A stretch of DNA of 64,000 nt from Candidatus Omnitrophota bacterium (GTDB taxonomy: Bacteria > Omnitrophota > Gorgyraeia > JAUYCX01), in the NCBI GenBank assembly GCA_030692045.1, contig JAUYCX010000041.1, forward strand, positions 1 through 64,000. Reading direction: 5' to 3'. Position numbers and translations under genes: made by a program. Positions 16,481 to 23,902 of the stretch are shown in pieces (position 1 is the stretch's first letter; each line of letters starts with the position of its first letter). Below the pieces are notes generated by a model. The model did not search any database. It saw only the letters and a list, made by a program, of their open reading frames with translations, and had not been told where the DNA came from.

Positions 16481-17221
16481 TTACTTATGGGCTCTAATAT
16501 TAGCACAAATTGCTAATGGGTGTCCTGTACGGGCATTGCGACATTTAGAAATGACTTCTGTATCCTTGAATCCCATTTTCTCCATAAGAGCCAAAAAATC
16601 TTTTTCCACTAACGCGCCTCCAATGCATCTAAACCAATCGCTGTGATTTTTTCTTTCATCTTCTGAAAAAGGCTCTTTTAAAACAATCTCACAAAATACA
16701 GTACGGCCTCCTGGCTTTAATACGCGGTAAACTTCTCTCATCACCGCATCTTTATCAGGAGAGAGATTATATATACCGTTACTGGCAACGACATCAAAGA
16801 AATCATCGTTAAAAGGTAGATTGTCGGATTCACCAACAGAAATCTCCGCATTCTTTATTCCTGATAGCTCCATATTTCGCTTTACCTTATTGACCATATC
16901 TTCTGATATGTCTAAACCATAGACTTTGCCCACTTCTCCAACCGCCTTGGCATAAAAGTAAAGGTCCAATCCTGCTCCACAACCCAAATCCAAAACTATC
17001 TCTCCTTCTTTCAGTTCTACAAAAGGCTGGGGGTTATTTGCTCCGGTAAAGGATTCGGTCAGAGAAGGAGGTAAATTATCCAATACCTCTTTAGGGTAAC
17101 CTACTTTTAAGGCAAAGATTTTGCCTACTGGGAAATTAAATACACCGCAAGGATTTTTTGATACGTCGCTATATTTATCTTTCACCAACTTCTTAATTTC
17201 ATCGGGATTTAGATTGAGCAT
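16481..17221 (-). CDS. SAM-dependent methyltransferase, ArsM-like
   Basis: 246 residues. Motif I VLDLGCGAGLDLYFYAKAVG, motif II YGLDISEDMVNKV and EVYRVLKPGGRTVF are class I methyltransferase signatures. Later WFRCIGGALVEKDFL resembles the arsenite methyltransferase segment with its conserved Cys, and other cysteines (NPCGVF, SKCRNA) could serve as thiolates. The spacing was not checked against ArsM, so arsenic is a suggestion. Neighbouring DsrE-like proteins hint at thiol or sulfur chemistry. Confidence 0.7.
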   Translation of the reverse strand: MLNLNPDEIKKLVKDKYSDVSKNPCGVFNFPVGKIFALKVGYPKEVLDNLPPSLTESFTGANNPQPFVELKEGEIVLDLGCGAGLDLYFYAKAVGEVGKVYGLDISEDMVNKVKRNMELSGIKNAEISVGESDNLPFNDDFFDVVASNGIYNLSPDKDAVMREVYRVLKPGGRTVFCEIVLKEPFSEDERKNHSDWFRCIGGALVEKDFLALMEKMGFKDTEVISKCRNARTGHPLAICANIRAHK

Positions 17222-17229
17222 TTAAACCT

Positions 17230-17583
17230 TCAAAATACCAGCGTTTGCTTACTTGTTTTTATGGCATTGGCAACATCTGTCAGACAACAAACTTCTGCGC
17301 CTTCAATTAACTCTTCTTTTTTTAGTCCTTTTACTTCACAGCAACTTCCGCAAACCAAGACCTTGACACCAAGCTTAATCAAATCTGACAACTTATGGGC
17401 AAGATTTAAACCCTTCAATTCCTCAGGTGGATTCTGGGTTTTCTTAGCACAGAAAACCGCCTCATCAAACAAAATTATCTCAGCCTCTATATTCACATCC
17501 AACAAACCTCCGGCCAGACGTATCCCATTCCAGGAACGCATAGTAGTAGGTCCTTCATTAAGAATAACTGTCATTTTATCCAT
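17230..17583 (-). CDS. DsrE-like sulfur-relay protein
   Basis: 117 residues with a Rossmann-like DsrE fold pattern: MTVILNEGPTTMRSWNGIRLAGGLLD, IEAEIILFDEAVFCAKK, and the Cys region VKVLVCGSCCEVKGLKKEEL. The Cys pair could carry persulfide sulfur. It starts 25 bp before DUF2892 ends and lies 8 bp from the methyltransferase, making a three-gene unit. Confidence 0.8.
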   Translation of the reverse strand: MDKMTVILNEGPTTMRSWNGIRLAGGLLDVNIEAEIILFDEAVFCAKKTQNPPEELKGLNLAHKLSDLIKLGVKVLVCGSCCEVKGLKKEELIEGAEVCCLTDVANAIKTSKQTLVF

Positions 17584-17608
17584 ATTTTACCCCTTTTCAA
17601 TTCATCTT

Positions 17609-17794
17609 TTATTTCATTCCGCACTTTTTTAAAACCCACATCATAGGACACCAATTGGTAAAGACGGATTGAAAAAGACTAAAACCGACGAACGCGGTAA
17701 ACCATAGCCATTTTGGGCTTACAAAATAAGATAATAGAAGGCTGCCTAAGACGAAAAAACCCGCAATACCCCTCAATAATCGTTCTAATGTCAT
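17609..17794 (-). CDS. DUF2892 (YgaP-like) small membrane protein
   Basis: 61 residues from the ATG at 17794. The track start at 17941 runs through a palindromic repeat and is not credible. MTLERLLRGIAGFFVLGSLLLSYF and WFTAFVGFSLFQSVFTNWCPMMWVLKKCG show the inner-membrane hairpin with the conserved NWCP. These proteins often partner rhodanese or DsrE-like sulfur proteins, consistent with the next gene. Confidence 0.85.
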   Translation of the reverse strand: MTLERLLRGIAGFFVLGSLLLSYFVSPKWLWFTAFVGFSLFQSVFTNWCPMMWVLKKCGMK

Positions 17795-17810
17795 CTTTCT
17801 CGCTTCCTCA

Positions 17811-18072
17811 ATGAGCACATAACTTATGGAGCAGCTATTTAATGTGTTCCGACATAAGTTATAAGTGCGAATTGATCCCTTTGAGCGTATCAAAATTATT
17901 GTAAAGAATTTTGATACATCTTGCGAAAAGGGATAATCCAATTAAACCCCGATAACAAAACGCTTCGAAAATCCATTCTGTATTTTCTCGCAGTTATCGG
18001 GGTAAGTTCGCACTTATAAGTTATGTCGCTTACATCTTTAATCTAAAGCTCCATAACTTATGTGCTCACTTA
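17811..18072. repeat. Long inverted repeat (about 260 bp) at a gene boundary
   Basis: The ends TGAGCACATAACTTATGGAGC and GCTCCATAACTTATGTGCTCA are inverted copies with one mismatch in 21. Each end is followed inward by a second matching block ending GCGAATT or TTCGC. The centre holds two further hairpins: AAAATT ... AATTTT near 17895 and CCCCGATAAC ... GTTATCGGGG (17945-18002). It is the most complete copy of the family in the window and separates DUF2892 from the barrel gene. Confidence 0.82.
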
Positions 18073-19353
18073 AAAACTGTAGCGCACCCGCACAAACGCG
18101 TTTTTGTTCTTCTTCATCATCCCAAAATCCGTAATACCATCCTCTCCCCAAGGAATATTAATTCCAAAGGTGAGTTTCCACTGGTCGGTAATATCATAGG
18201 CACACGATGCGCGCGCATAGCCATCTTTATCCGAAGGCGACCAAAAGTTAAACAGCCCTACCATCACGGTCTGGTTTTTATAGAATTTGGTGATTCGCTG
18301 GGTCAAAAGGTGCCGGTATTCGTCCCAAAAATAATCAGACGACAGAAGCGCCTCCTTGTACGCGGCATAATCGAGTTTCTGTTCAAAAAGATACTGCGCC
18401 CCGACCTTAAGGTCATTGCCCAGGTCCTTATCGTAGCCTATCAGCCATTTGAGTATGGAATTCTCAATGAGGCGGTTATTGCCTTCGACATCCTGGCGCG
18501 AACGGTAATAGCCTATCTCTGCATTGCTGATACCGCCGGCAAATGAGCCGCGCACGCTTGCACCGTAGGCATCCAAGCGCTCGTAGAAAAGCTGGCGGTT
18601 GGCCTCATCCAAGTAACTGCGCGGCGAAGGGTCAAATCCGCGGTAATAATACAGCGCGCCTTCCGTGCTACCGAAAGTCCGGTAAAGCCGCAACGCATAC
18701 TGCATGTTCTCCGTCTGCCACGCGGGCTTAACGGCGTTACGCTCGCTGGCGCGGCCGGTAATACCTCTCTGGAAGCTATCAAAAAAAGACAACCTGTCCC
18801 CTTCTGGCATGGTATTGGGGGTAAAATACGGGATAAGTACAAAATCGATGTTGACTGTTTTAGGGTACAGTGATATACGCAGTGCATCGGATGGTTTTTT
18901 CAGATACTCATCATCCCTTCCGATGTAAAACGAAATGTAATCCTTGGGAAAAAGATCGTTGATAAAAAGGTAATCCCCTGTTCCCCATGTCAGCACCTGC
19001 CTGCCGGCCTTGATATCTATTATCCTTGTCGGGCTGAAAGCAAGGTTAAGCTCGCGCACCTCATAGGAGCCGGTCGTGTCAAAATACTCATCCAAAAGAA
19101 AATCGCCTTTGTACGTGACCACGCTGTTCCAGTGGGAAAGAAGATTCTCCCCCGGGATTCCGTAGCGGGTCTTTAATTGCACCCGCTGTTCAAGCATGTT
19201 GTAATCCTGATGTTTGGTAAGCCGGTCCTGGCTAATGCGGCCAGCGTAGGCCTGTTCAACAAAACCATGCCACTGCGGAAGCTTGGCTGCCTGCGCCGGG
19301 AGCGCGTATATAGACGAAATCACTACAGCAATTACAAGCGCACCCTTCATCAT
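18070..19353 (-). CDS. Outer-membrane barrel (DUF1302/alginate-export-like)
   Basis: 427 residues. A signal peptide (ALVIAVVISSIYALPAQAAK) precedes a long barrel; LKAGRQVLTWGTGDYLFINDLFPKDY-type text (RQVLTWGTGDYLFINDLFP) matches proteins paired with MMPL/RND lipid exporters, and the C-terminus FVRVRYSF ends in Phe. Its DNA is visibly richer in G and C than the flanking genes. It ends the set RND pump, LolA-like protein, barrel, which together could move a lipid or hydrophobic molecule across the envelope. Confidence 0.8.
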   Translation of the reverse strand: MMKGALVIAVVISSIYALPAQAAKLPQWHGFVEQAYAGRISQDRLTKHQDYNMLEQRVQLKTRYGIPGENLLSHWNSVVTYKGDFLLDEYFDTTGSYEVRELNLAFSPTRIIDIKAGRQVLTWGTGDYLFINDLFPKDYISFYIGRDDEYLKKPSDALRISLYPKTVNIDFVLIPYFTPNTMPEGDRLSFFDSFQRGITGRASERNAVKPAWQTENMQYALRLYRTFGSTEGALYYYRGFDPSPRSYLDEANRQLFYERLDAYGASVRGSFAGGISNAEIGYYRSRQDVEGNNRLIENSILKWLIGYDKDLGNDLKVGAQYLFEQKLDYAAYKEALLSSDYFWDEYRHLLTQRITKFYKNQTVMVGLFNFWSPSDKDGYARASCAYDITDQWKLTFGINIPWGEDGITDFGMMKKNKNAFVRVRYSF

Positions 19354-19354
19354 C

Positions 19355-20422
19355 TTATTCCTTCAGCCACTGCTGCGGAGGGTTGCGCAGAAACCGTTCC
19401 GTAAAGATATCGTCTGTTATGCTTAAATTGTATTTCACCTCTTGAAAGGTCACTTCTGTACTGTGGCCAGTTTTAACATTTCTCATCGCCCTCTTGGTTA
19501 TGGTTAGAATCCCATCTATATCTTTAATCTCTAAGGCTTCAAAGGTTCGATATAGTTCATTCTGTCTATCATAGAATTCTTCTTTTATGGGCAAAAAGTT
19601 TGCTTCGTCAATCCACGAGACTCTTCTGGTGTACGCTGAAGTCTCTTTGGGAAGGCTTTCGATAACGAAACAAGTTCTATTATTTATCATCTCTTTTTTT
19701 AACATAGTATGGCTGTCCTCTTCCGGCTTTCTGCCCGAAATGTCCTCATAACTGAAGTCGCTTCCCACAAAGCTCGAGAACTTATCGTTACTAGCGATCC
19801 TCTTGACTAAATCGAGTGCAGGGATGAATAGCCAACGGTCGTCATCCCTCTCAGGGTACTTATAGACCATAAATGTGGTATCCTTCACATCCGCTGGTCT
19901 ATGAAAATACATATAGTACTTTTGATTGCCGCCATCTTCGTAATCCTTCCTTAACATTGTAAGTTCCCTTACCCTCTTTTGGCCAACTTTATTTATAAGC
20001 TCCATCAGAACCTTTGCGCGCATATCTTCGCCTGCGTAATAAAAACGGGCGTAACAGACACGAACGATTTCTTCCGGAGTTAACCTGTCACTGGAAAAAG
20101 ACACCTTTGTCCAGATTATTCCTAACGCCAATATCATAATCCCAAATTTTGCGATAGCAAATTTTGCCCCGAAGGGGTTGCGCGACAAAATCCGAAGAGG
20201 ATTTTGTCGGCTTCGCAAGGTATCCCGGATTTTTCTCGCCTGCCTACGGCAGGCAGACGCTATTTTACGCAGCCACAAAATTTGGGATACCCCGCAAAAC
20301 TGGCCAAATTCTCGTCGAATTTGGCCATGCGGCCCCTCACTATCGCTCGGGGAGGATTTTTCTTCGCCCGCCAGCGGCGGGCAGGAAAAATCCGGGATAA
20401 TCAATGCTTTTACATATCTCAT
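19355..20422 (-). CDS. LolA-like outer-membrane lipoprotein-sorting protein with in-frame repeat insertion
   Basis: 355 residues. The conserved part begins near residue 100 (SSDRLTPEEIVRVCYARFYY) and continues as a COG2834/LolA-like sheet (TFMVYKYPERDDDRWLFIPALDLVKRIASNDKFSSFVGSDFSYED). These proteins accompany RND/MMPL exporters. A normal start (GGAGGGCG then ATG, MRYVKALI) is separated from the signal-peptide core (KFGIMILALGIIW) by about 80 codons made of palindromic repeats with no stop codon. The insertion splits the signal peptide; export may fail or begin at an internal start. Confidence 0.85.
   Translation of the reverse strand: MRYVKALIIPDFSCPPLAGEEKSSPSDSEGPHGQIRREFGQFCGVSQILWLRKIASACRRQARKIRDTLRSRQNPLRILSRNPFGAKFAIAKFGIMILALGIIWTKVSFSSDRLTPEEIVRVCYARFYYAGEDMRAKVLMELINKVGQKRVRELTMLRKDYEDGGNQKYYMYFHRPADVKDTTFMVYKYPERDDDRWLFIPALDLVKRIASNDKFSSFVGSDFSYEDISGRKPEEDSHTMLKKEMINNRTCFVIESLPKETSAYTRRVSWIDEANFLPIKEEFYDRQNELYRTFEALEIKDIDGILTITKRAMRNVKTGHSTEVTFQEVKYNLSITDDIFTERFLRNPPQQWLKE
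20150..20402 (-). repeat. Palindromic repeats inserted in frame inside a coding sequence
   Basis: Hairpin units run end to end: CCCGCCGCTGGCGGG, CAAATTCGACGAGAATTTG, GGTATCCC ... GGGATACC enclosing GCCTGCCGTAGGCAGGC, and CGACAAAATCC ... GGATTTTGTCG. All three-base registers of the gene frame stay open through about 250 bp. The plus-strand ORFs called here are shadows. Confidence 0.75.
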
Positions 20423-20494
20423 CTTTATCGCCCTCCAAATTTACTTCGTAAATTTGATCCTGACCCGCCATTGTTTCTGTGGCGGGGAAGGACA

Positions 20495-22786
20495 TTATCT
20501 AAAAGGTAACCATTTTTTAAAATTGACAATTAATGCTGGCAAATATATTAATGTTGCTACAGAACTTAATACCATAATTAAAGCCATGAATATACCAACG
20601 GTAATATAAGGAGTGAGGCTGGCAAACATCATAACTGCAAAGCCTAATGCAAACAAAATAGCGTTTCTCATTATACCTTTGCCGGGACGACCCACCGTCC
20701 AGACCAATGCTTCCTCTAAATTGGGTACTTCTTTATATCGCTGCTTAAATCTGCTCACGAAGTGAATAGCAAAGTCAATTGCCATACCTAAAGAAAGTGT
20801 GGATAAAACCGCTATCGGCATGTCAAAATCCTTACCGATCCATCCTACCATTCCATAGATTATTACAATGGTGGCTAAGAGCGGTATAGAGCTTATGATA
20901 CCCCATTTTAAAGAGCGATATTCAAAAATCAAAAGACCCAGTACCAATACCAACGAAGCAAGAAAACTCGATATCATACCTTGGAGCACTTCATCGTTCC
21001 AGATCATATTAAAATAGGCAATACCCGCGGGTTTGAATTTGGCTTCAGGCAAAGGATGATTCAAAGTGTATTTTTGTACGGTCTGGATAAGCTTACGCAT
21101 TACACCAGCATCCCAGGATTTAAGCTGTATCCAGATATTTGCCCTCTTGAATGGATAATCCACTACATTGTTAAGATCATTCGGCCTGGCTGACATCTCC
21201 ATAAGAAATAGATACTGAGCGATTTCATCTTTGGATTCAGGTATAACTTCAAACTTCGGGTCATTTTGATGGAGCACGCGGTTTATGTGCTTTACATAAT
21301 CAGCTACGGAAGTTGTTTTACCTACGAGGGGATTCTGTTCTAACTGGCGCTGCAGAGCTTCAATATAGCGAAGCGTGGATGGTTCTTTGATAAAATCATC
21401 CTTATCAGAATCCAGGACAAAATAAGCCAGCGACGTGCCTCCCAGTTCTTTATTTAGAATCTTATCCGAACGCCTTATTTCGCTTTTTGCCTTAAACCAG
21501 GAAACCATATTGTTATTGACGTGAATTCGGCTAATCCCAATTACAGAGAATACTATCAGGATAAGGCCAATCTTTAAAATAGCCGGCCTTTTGGATAAGC
21601 TCAAACTCCCGAGTTTGACTAACCAGCCTGCCTGAGCTTTATCTTGTTTAGTATCCTCTCGCTTAAGCGCCTTTTGGATGGCGCTTTCTTTCATAACCAT
21701 CAATATCGCCGGCACAAATGTGTAGCTCATAAGAAGTATCACGAATGTCCCAAAAGCAACGAATAATCCAAACACCTTTACAGGAACGATAGTTACGGTG
21801 GCTAAAGAGGCAAAACCAACAGCGGTAGTCAGGTCTGAGTAGAATACCGGTTTCGCGATCGTATTCATTGTCTCCATAACTGCTTTTCTTTTATCTTTAA
21901 CTTCTCTAAAACGGAAATAGAACTCATTAAAAATATGCACTGTATCAGTGCTGATTGCCATCAAAAATACAGGCATCATCGAACTCATTATGTGCACAGG
22001 AAAACCCATGCCAATCAATAGGCCTAAACTCCACAATATGCTTATCATCGCTACGCCCATATTGGTGAATACAAGGGTAAAATTCCTAAACATAAGGAAG
22101 AGGGCAATACACATCACCATTCCAGAGATGGGAGAAAAAAGGCCCATCTGCATGAACATCTGGGAGCCAAAGGTGTCTCTGGCAATCGGATCTCCCGCGA
22201 GATGATATTCCTCCGGAGGCCCAACTTCTTTCACAATCTTTCTGATAAAATCAGCTATCGCCTTACCATTGGCCGCAGGTTCAATGGTAATATAAATAGC
22301 TGTAGTTTTGCCATCTTTAGCGATGAATCTATCCACTAACATAGGATTGTCATAAAGAATCTTTTTCATGGTCTTTAACTCATCTTTTGTTTCAGGGGTT
22401 TTATCTAATAATGGCCTTACCTCAAGGCGATCTTCTTTTACAATAACGTCGTTTACCGTAGATAGGCTCAAGACATCTTGTGTAATTACCCCCTTAATCT
22501 TCAGGACAGATTGAGTAATAAAAGCAATCTTCTTAAGTGTATTTGGATTGATTATGCCTTCTTTGTTTGAGATACCTAAGACAATCGTATCTGCGTGAAG
22601 GGAAAACAGACGGTCTATCTCGTCGTTATATACTCGTACCGGAGAAGTAGTGGGAAGCATGTGTTTGGGATCTGTGTCTATCCTTATTTTTGGAAATTGC
22701 CACAAGAATAAAATCGTAACTATCAAAGTAAGAAGAATAATTAATTTGGGATGCTCTACAGAAAAACCAAAAATTCTTTTAATCAT
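20495..22786 (-). CDS. RND/MMPL-family exporter
   Basis: 763 residues with 12 predicted spans in two repeats. Typical features: IRIDTDPKHMLPTTSPVR in the first periplasmic loop, MMPVFLMAISTDTVHIFNEFYFRF in TM4 and LSTLSLGMAIDFAIHFVSRF in TM10 with acidic proton-relay residues. Its length and partners (LolA-like and barrel genes downstream) match hopanoid or lipid exporters rather than multidrug pumps. Start overlaps the ArsR stop by 8 bp. Confidence 0.88.
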   Translation of the reverse strand: MIKRIFGFSVEHPKLIILLTLIVTILFLWQFPKIRIDTDPKHMLPTTSPVRVYNDEIDRLFSLHADTIVLGISNKEGIINPNTLKKIAFITQSVLKIKGVITQDVLSLSTVNDVIVKEDRLEVRPLLDKTPETKDELKTMKKILYDNPMLVDRFIAKDGKTTAIYITIEPAANGKAIADFIRKIVKEVGPPEEYHLAGDPIARDTFGSQMFMQMGLFSPISGMVMCIALFLMFRNFTLVFTNMGVAMISILWSLGLLIGMGFPVHIMSSMMPVFLMAISTDTVHIFNEFYFRFREVKDKRKAVMETMNTIAKPVFYSDLTTAVGFASLATVTIVPVKVFGLFVAFGTFVILLMSYTFVPAILMVMKESAIQKALKREDTKQDKAQAGWLVKLGSLSLSKRPAILKIGLILIVFSVIGISRIHVNNNMVSWFKAKSEIRRSDKILNKELGGTSLAYFVLDSDKDDFIKEPSTLRYIEALQRQLEQNPLVGKTTSVADYVKHINRVLHQNDPKFEVIPESKDEIAQYLFLMEMSARPNDLNNVVDYPFKRANIWIQLKSWDAGVMRKLIQTVQKYTLNHPLPEAKFKPAGIAYFNMIWNDEVLQGMISSFLASLVLVLGLLIFEYRSLKWGIISSIPLLATIVIIYGMVGWIGKDFDMPIAVLSTLSLGMAIDFAIHFVSRFKQRYKEVPNLEEALVWTVGRPGKGIMRNAILFALGFAVMMFASLTPYITVGIFMALIMVLSSVATLIYLPALIVNFKKWLPFR

Positions 22787-23129
22787 TTGACCTCCATTTA
22801 CGAATGCCTTTAATCAATTTATCATTCTCAGCAAACCGTTCCAAAAGCATTTCTCTTATAATATCGAAGGCCTTAATAATTTTAGGATTAGCCAGAGAAT
22901 AATAAATCACAACTCCTTCTCTCTTTGTCTTAACAACACCTCTTTCTCTTAAGATGCTTAGGTGTTGAGAGAGGTTCGCCTGTCGGATTTTGGCAAGCTT
23001 TGCCAATTCTCCCACAGACAGTTCTCTATCTCTTAAAAGGTTTAGTATCTCTAACCGTTTAGGTGAGGTAAAGACCTGACACATTGCCGCATGAAGTTCG
23101 TAAAGTTTTTGATCCATAAGGTTCTTCAT
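22779..23129 (-). CDS. ArsR-family repressor of the exporter operon
   Basis: 116 residues with a winged helix: FTSPKRLEILNLLRDRELSVGELAKLAKIRQANLSQHLSILRERGVVKTKREGVVIYYSL. No ELCVCDL metal motif is present, so ligand unknown. It is first in the exporter operon. A 12-bp perfect palindrome, ATATTCGAATAT (23138-23149), lies just upstream of the start and is a plausible operator. Confidence 0.88.
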   Translation of the reverse strand: MKNLMDQKLYELHAAMCQVFTSPKRLEILNLLRDRELSVGELAKLAKIRQANLSQHLSILRERGVVKTKREGVVIYYSLANPKIIKAFDIIREMLLERFAENDKLIKGIRKWRSND

Positions 23130-23137
23130 AATTTAGT

Positions 23138-23149
23138 ATATTCGAATAT
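23138..23149 (-). promoter_or_regulatory. Palindrome upstream of the exporter-operon ArsR gene
   Basis: ATATTCGAATAT, a perfect 12-bp palindrome 9 bp upstream of the ArsR start, followed by another ATAT half. Position suggests autorepression; binding is inferred. Confidence 0.5.
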
Positions 23150-23245
23150 TAGCATATATAAAATAAGATGTCAAAATAAAATCTTATTAATTTTGCTTTT
23201 AATTTAAATTAAAATCCATTATAATTTCTCTTTTAAAATTTGAGT

Positions 23246-23275
23246 AGTCTGGGTAGCTTTAAGGCTACCCAGACT
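23246..23275 (-). terminator. Strong hairpin after the small Cys-rich gene
   Basis: AGTCTGGGTAGC and GCTACCCAGACT form a perfect 12-bp stem with a 6-nt loop, 15 bp past the stop at 23290. No long T-run follows directly, so it may end transcription inefficiently or protect the message 3' end. Confidence 0.6.
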
Positions 23276-23289
23276 TAAAAAGTCACATC

Positions 23290-23466
23290 CTAACTGCCGC
23301 AGATGTCTTTAAATGGCGCCTCGCCAGAACAACAAGCTTGGATGCACTCTTTTAAATTTTCTGGCTTAAGTGCATTCTTTATCTTGCCTCCAGTAATTCG
23401 AACTTGATAACCGTCTTTAAGTTCTATTACCTTAACCTCACATTTAGCTCTACCTTCGCCACACAT
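23290..23466 (-). CDS. Cys-rich 58-residue protein, unlisted in the ORF track
   Basis: Too short for the track. The ATG at 23466 has an excellent ribosome site (AAAGGAGGTGATTTAG-ATG). The product begins MCGEGRAKCEVKVIELKDGY and ends with CIQACCSGEAPFKDICGS: six cysteines in 58 residues, including a CC pair. I know no family. It follows the second ArsR gene, has the same style of operator upstream, and is closed by a strong hairpin. A small metal- or thiol-binding protein released by ArsR-sensed stress is a reasonable guess only. Confidence 0.75.
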   Translation of the reverse strand: MCGEGRAKCEVKVIELKDGYQVRITGGKIKNALKPENLKECIQACCSGEAPFKDICGS

Positions 23467-23492
23467 CTAAATCACCTCCTTTCAATTTGATT

Positions 23493-23512
23493 AAGTATAT
23501 AGTTAAATACTT
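23493..23512 (-). promoter_or_regulatory. Operator-like inverted repeat upstream of the Cys-rich gene
   Basis: AAGTATATAGTTAAATACTT: arms AAGTAT and ATACTT with an 8-bp spacer. The same arm-spacer-arm layout occurs upstream of the neighbouring ArsR gene (23847-23866). Confidence 0.6.
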
Positions 23513-23535
23513 AAATAAATTAGAAAAAAATATAC

Positions 23536-23826
23536 CTACTTACCGGTCTTTAACAAACATCCACAGGAGCATATTTTATTTAGCATTTTCCTGGCTTTTT
23601 CAAGAACACTTTTATTTAGAGAATAGTGAATCCAGTAACCACTTCTCTCGTCCTTAACTAACCCTGCTGATTTTAAGATACGTAAATGCTGAGAAACAGC
23701 GGATGGGCTTATTTTCAAGGCATCGGCCAATGCATTAACATTCATTGAACTATTTTTTAGAAGCTCAATTATCTTTATCCTTTTATCTACACAAAATATC
23801 TTAAAGAGGCCTGCTACATTTTTCAT
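23536..23826 (-). CDS. ArsR-family repressor with C-terminal cysteines
   Basis: 96 residues. Winged helix: DKRIKIIELLKNSSMNVNALADALKISPSAVSQHLRILKSAGLVKDERSGYWIHYSL. The C-terminus KICSCGCLL carries three closely spaced cysteines, a possible thiophilic-metal sensor site as in some ArsR/CadC/SmtB variants. It should control itself and the Cys-rich gene, since both promoters carry matching inverted repeats. Confidence 0.88.
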   Translation of the reverse strand: MKNVAGLFKIFCVDKRIKIIELLKNSSMNVNALADALKISPSAVSQHLRILKSAGLVKDERSGYWIHYSLNKSVLEKARKMLNKICSCGCLLKTGK

Positions 23827-23846
23827 AATAGCTTATAAGTTTATTT

Positions 23847-23866
23847 TAGTATCTGCTTAAATACTA
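23847..23866 (-). promoter_or_regulatory. Operator-like inverted repeat upstream of the second ArsR gene
   Basis: TAGTATCTGCTTAAATACTA: arms TAGTAT and ATACTA around 8 bp, matching the site at 23493 in geometry and in the shared AGTAT ... TTAAATACT core. Confidence 0.6.
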
Positions 23867-23902
23867 TAATGATTTCTTTGTTTTGTCAAGATGACTTTTA
23901 AA

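Noticed and set aside
18513-19404. ORFs on both strands inside the barrel gene (18513, 18543, 18704, 19177)
   Set aside because: Higher GC lengthens chance frames; only the 18070-19353 frame has a signal peptide and barrel ending.
20164-20609. Plus-strand ORFs over the palindromic insertion
   Set aside because: Repeat DNA is open in several frames; no ribosome site or family.
23243-23289. CRISPR or tRNA-like structure
   Set aside because: A single 12-bp hairpin without repeats or a cloverleaf; better as a terminator-like stem.
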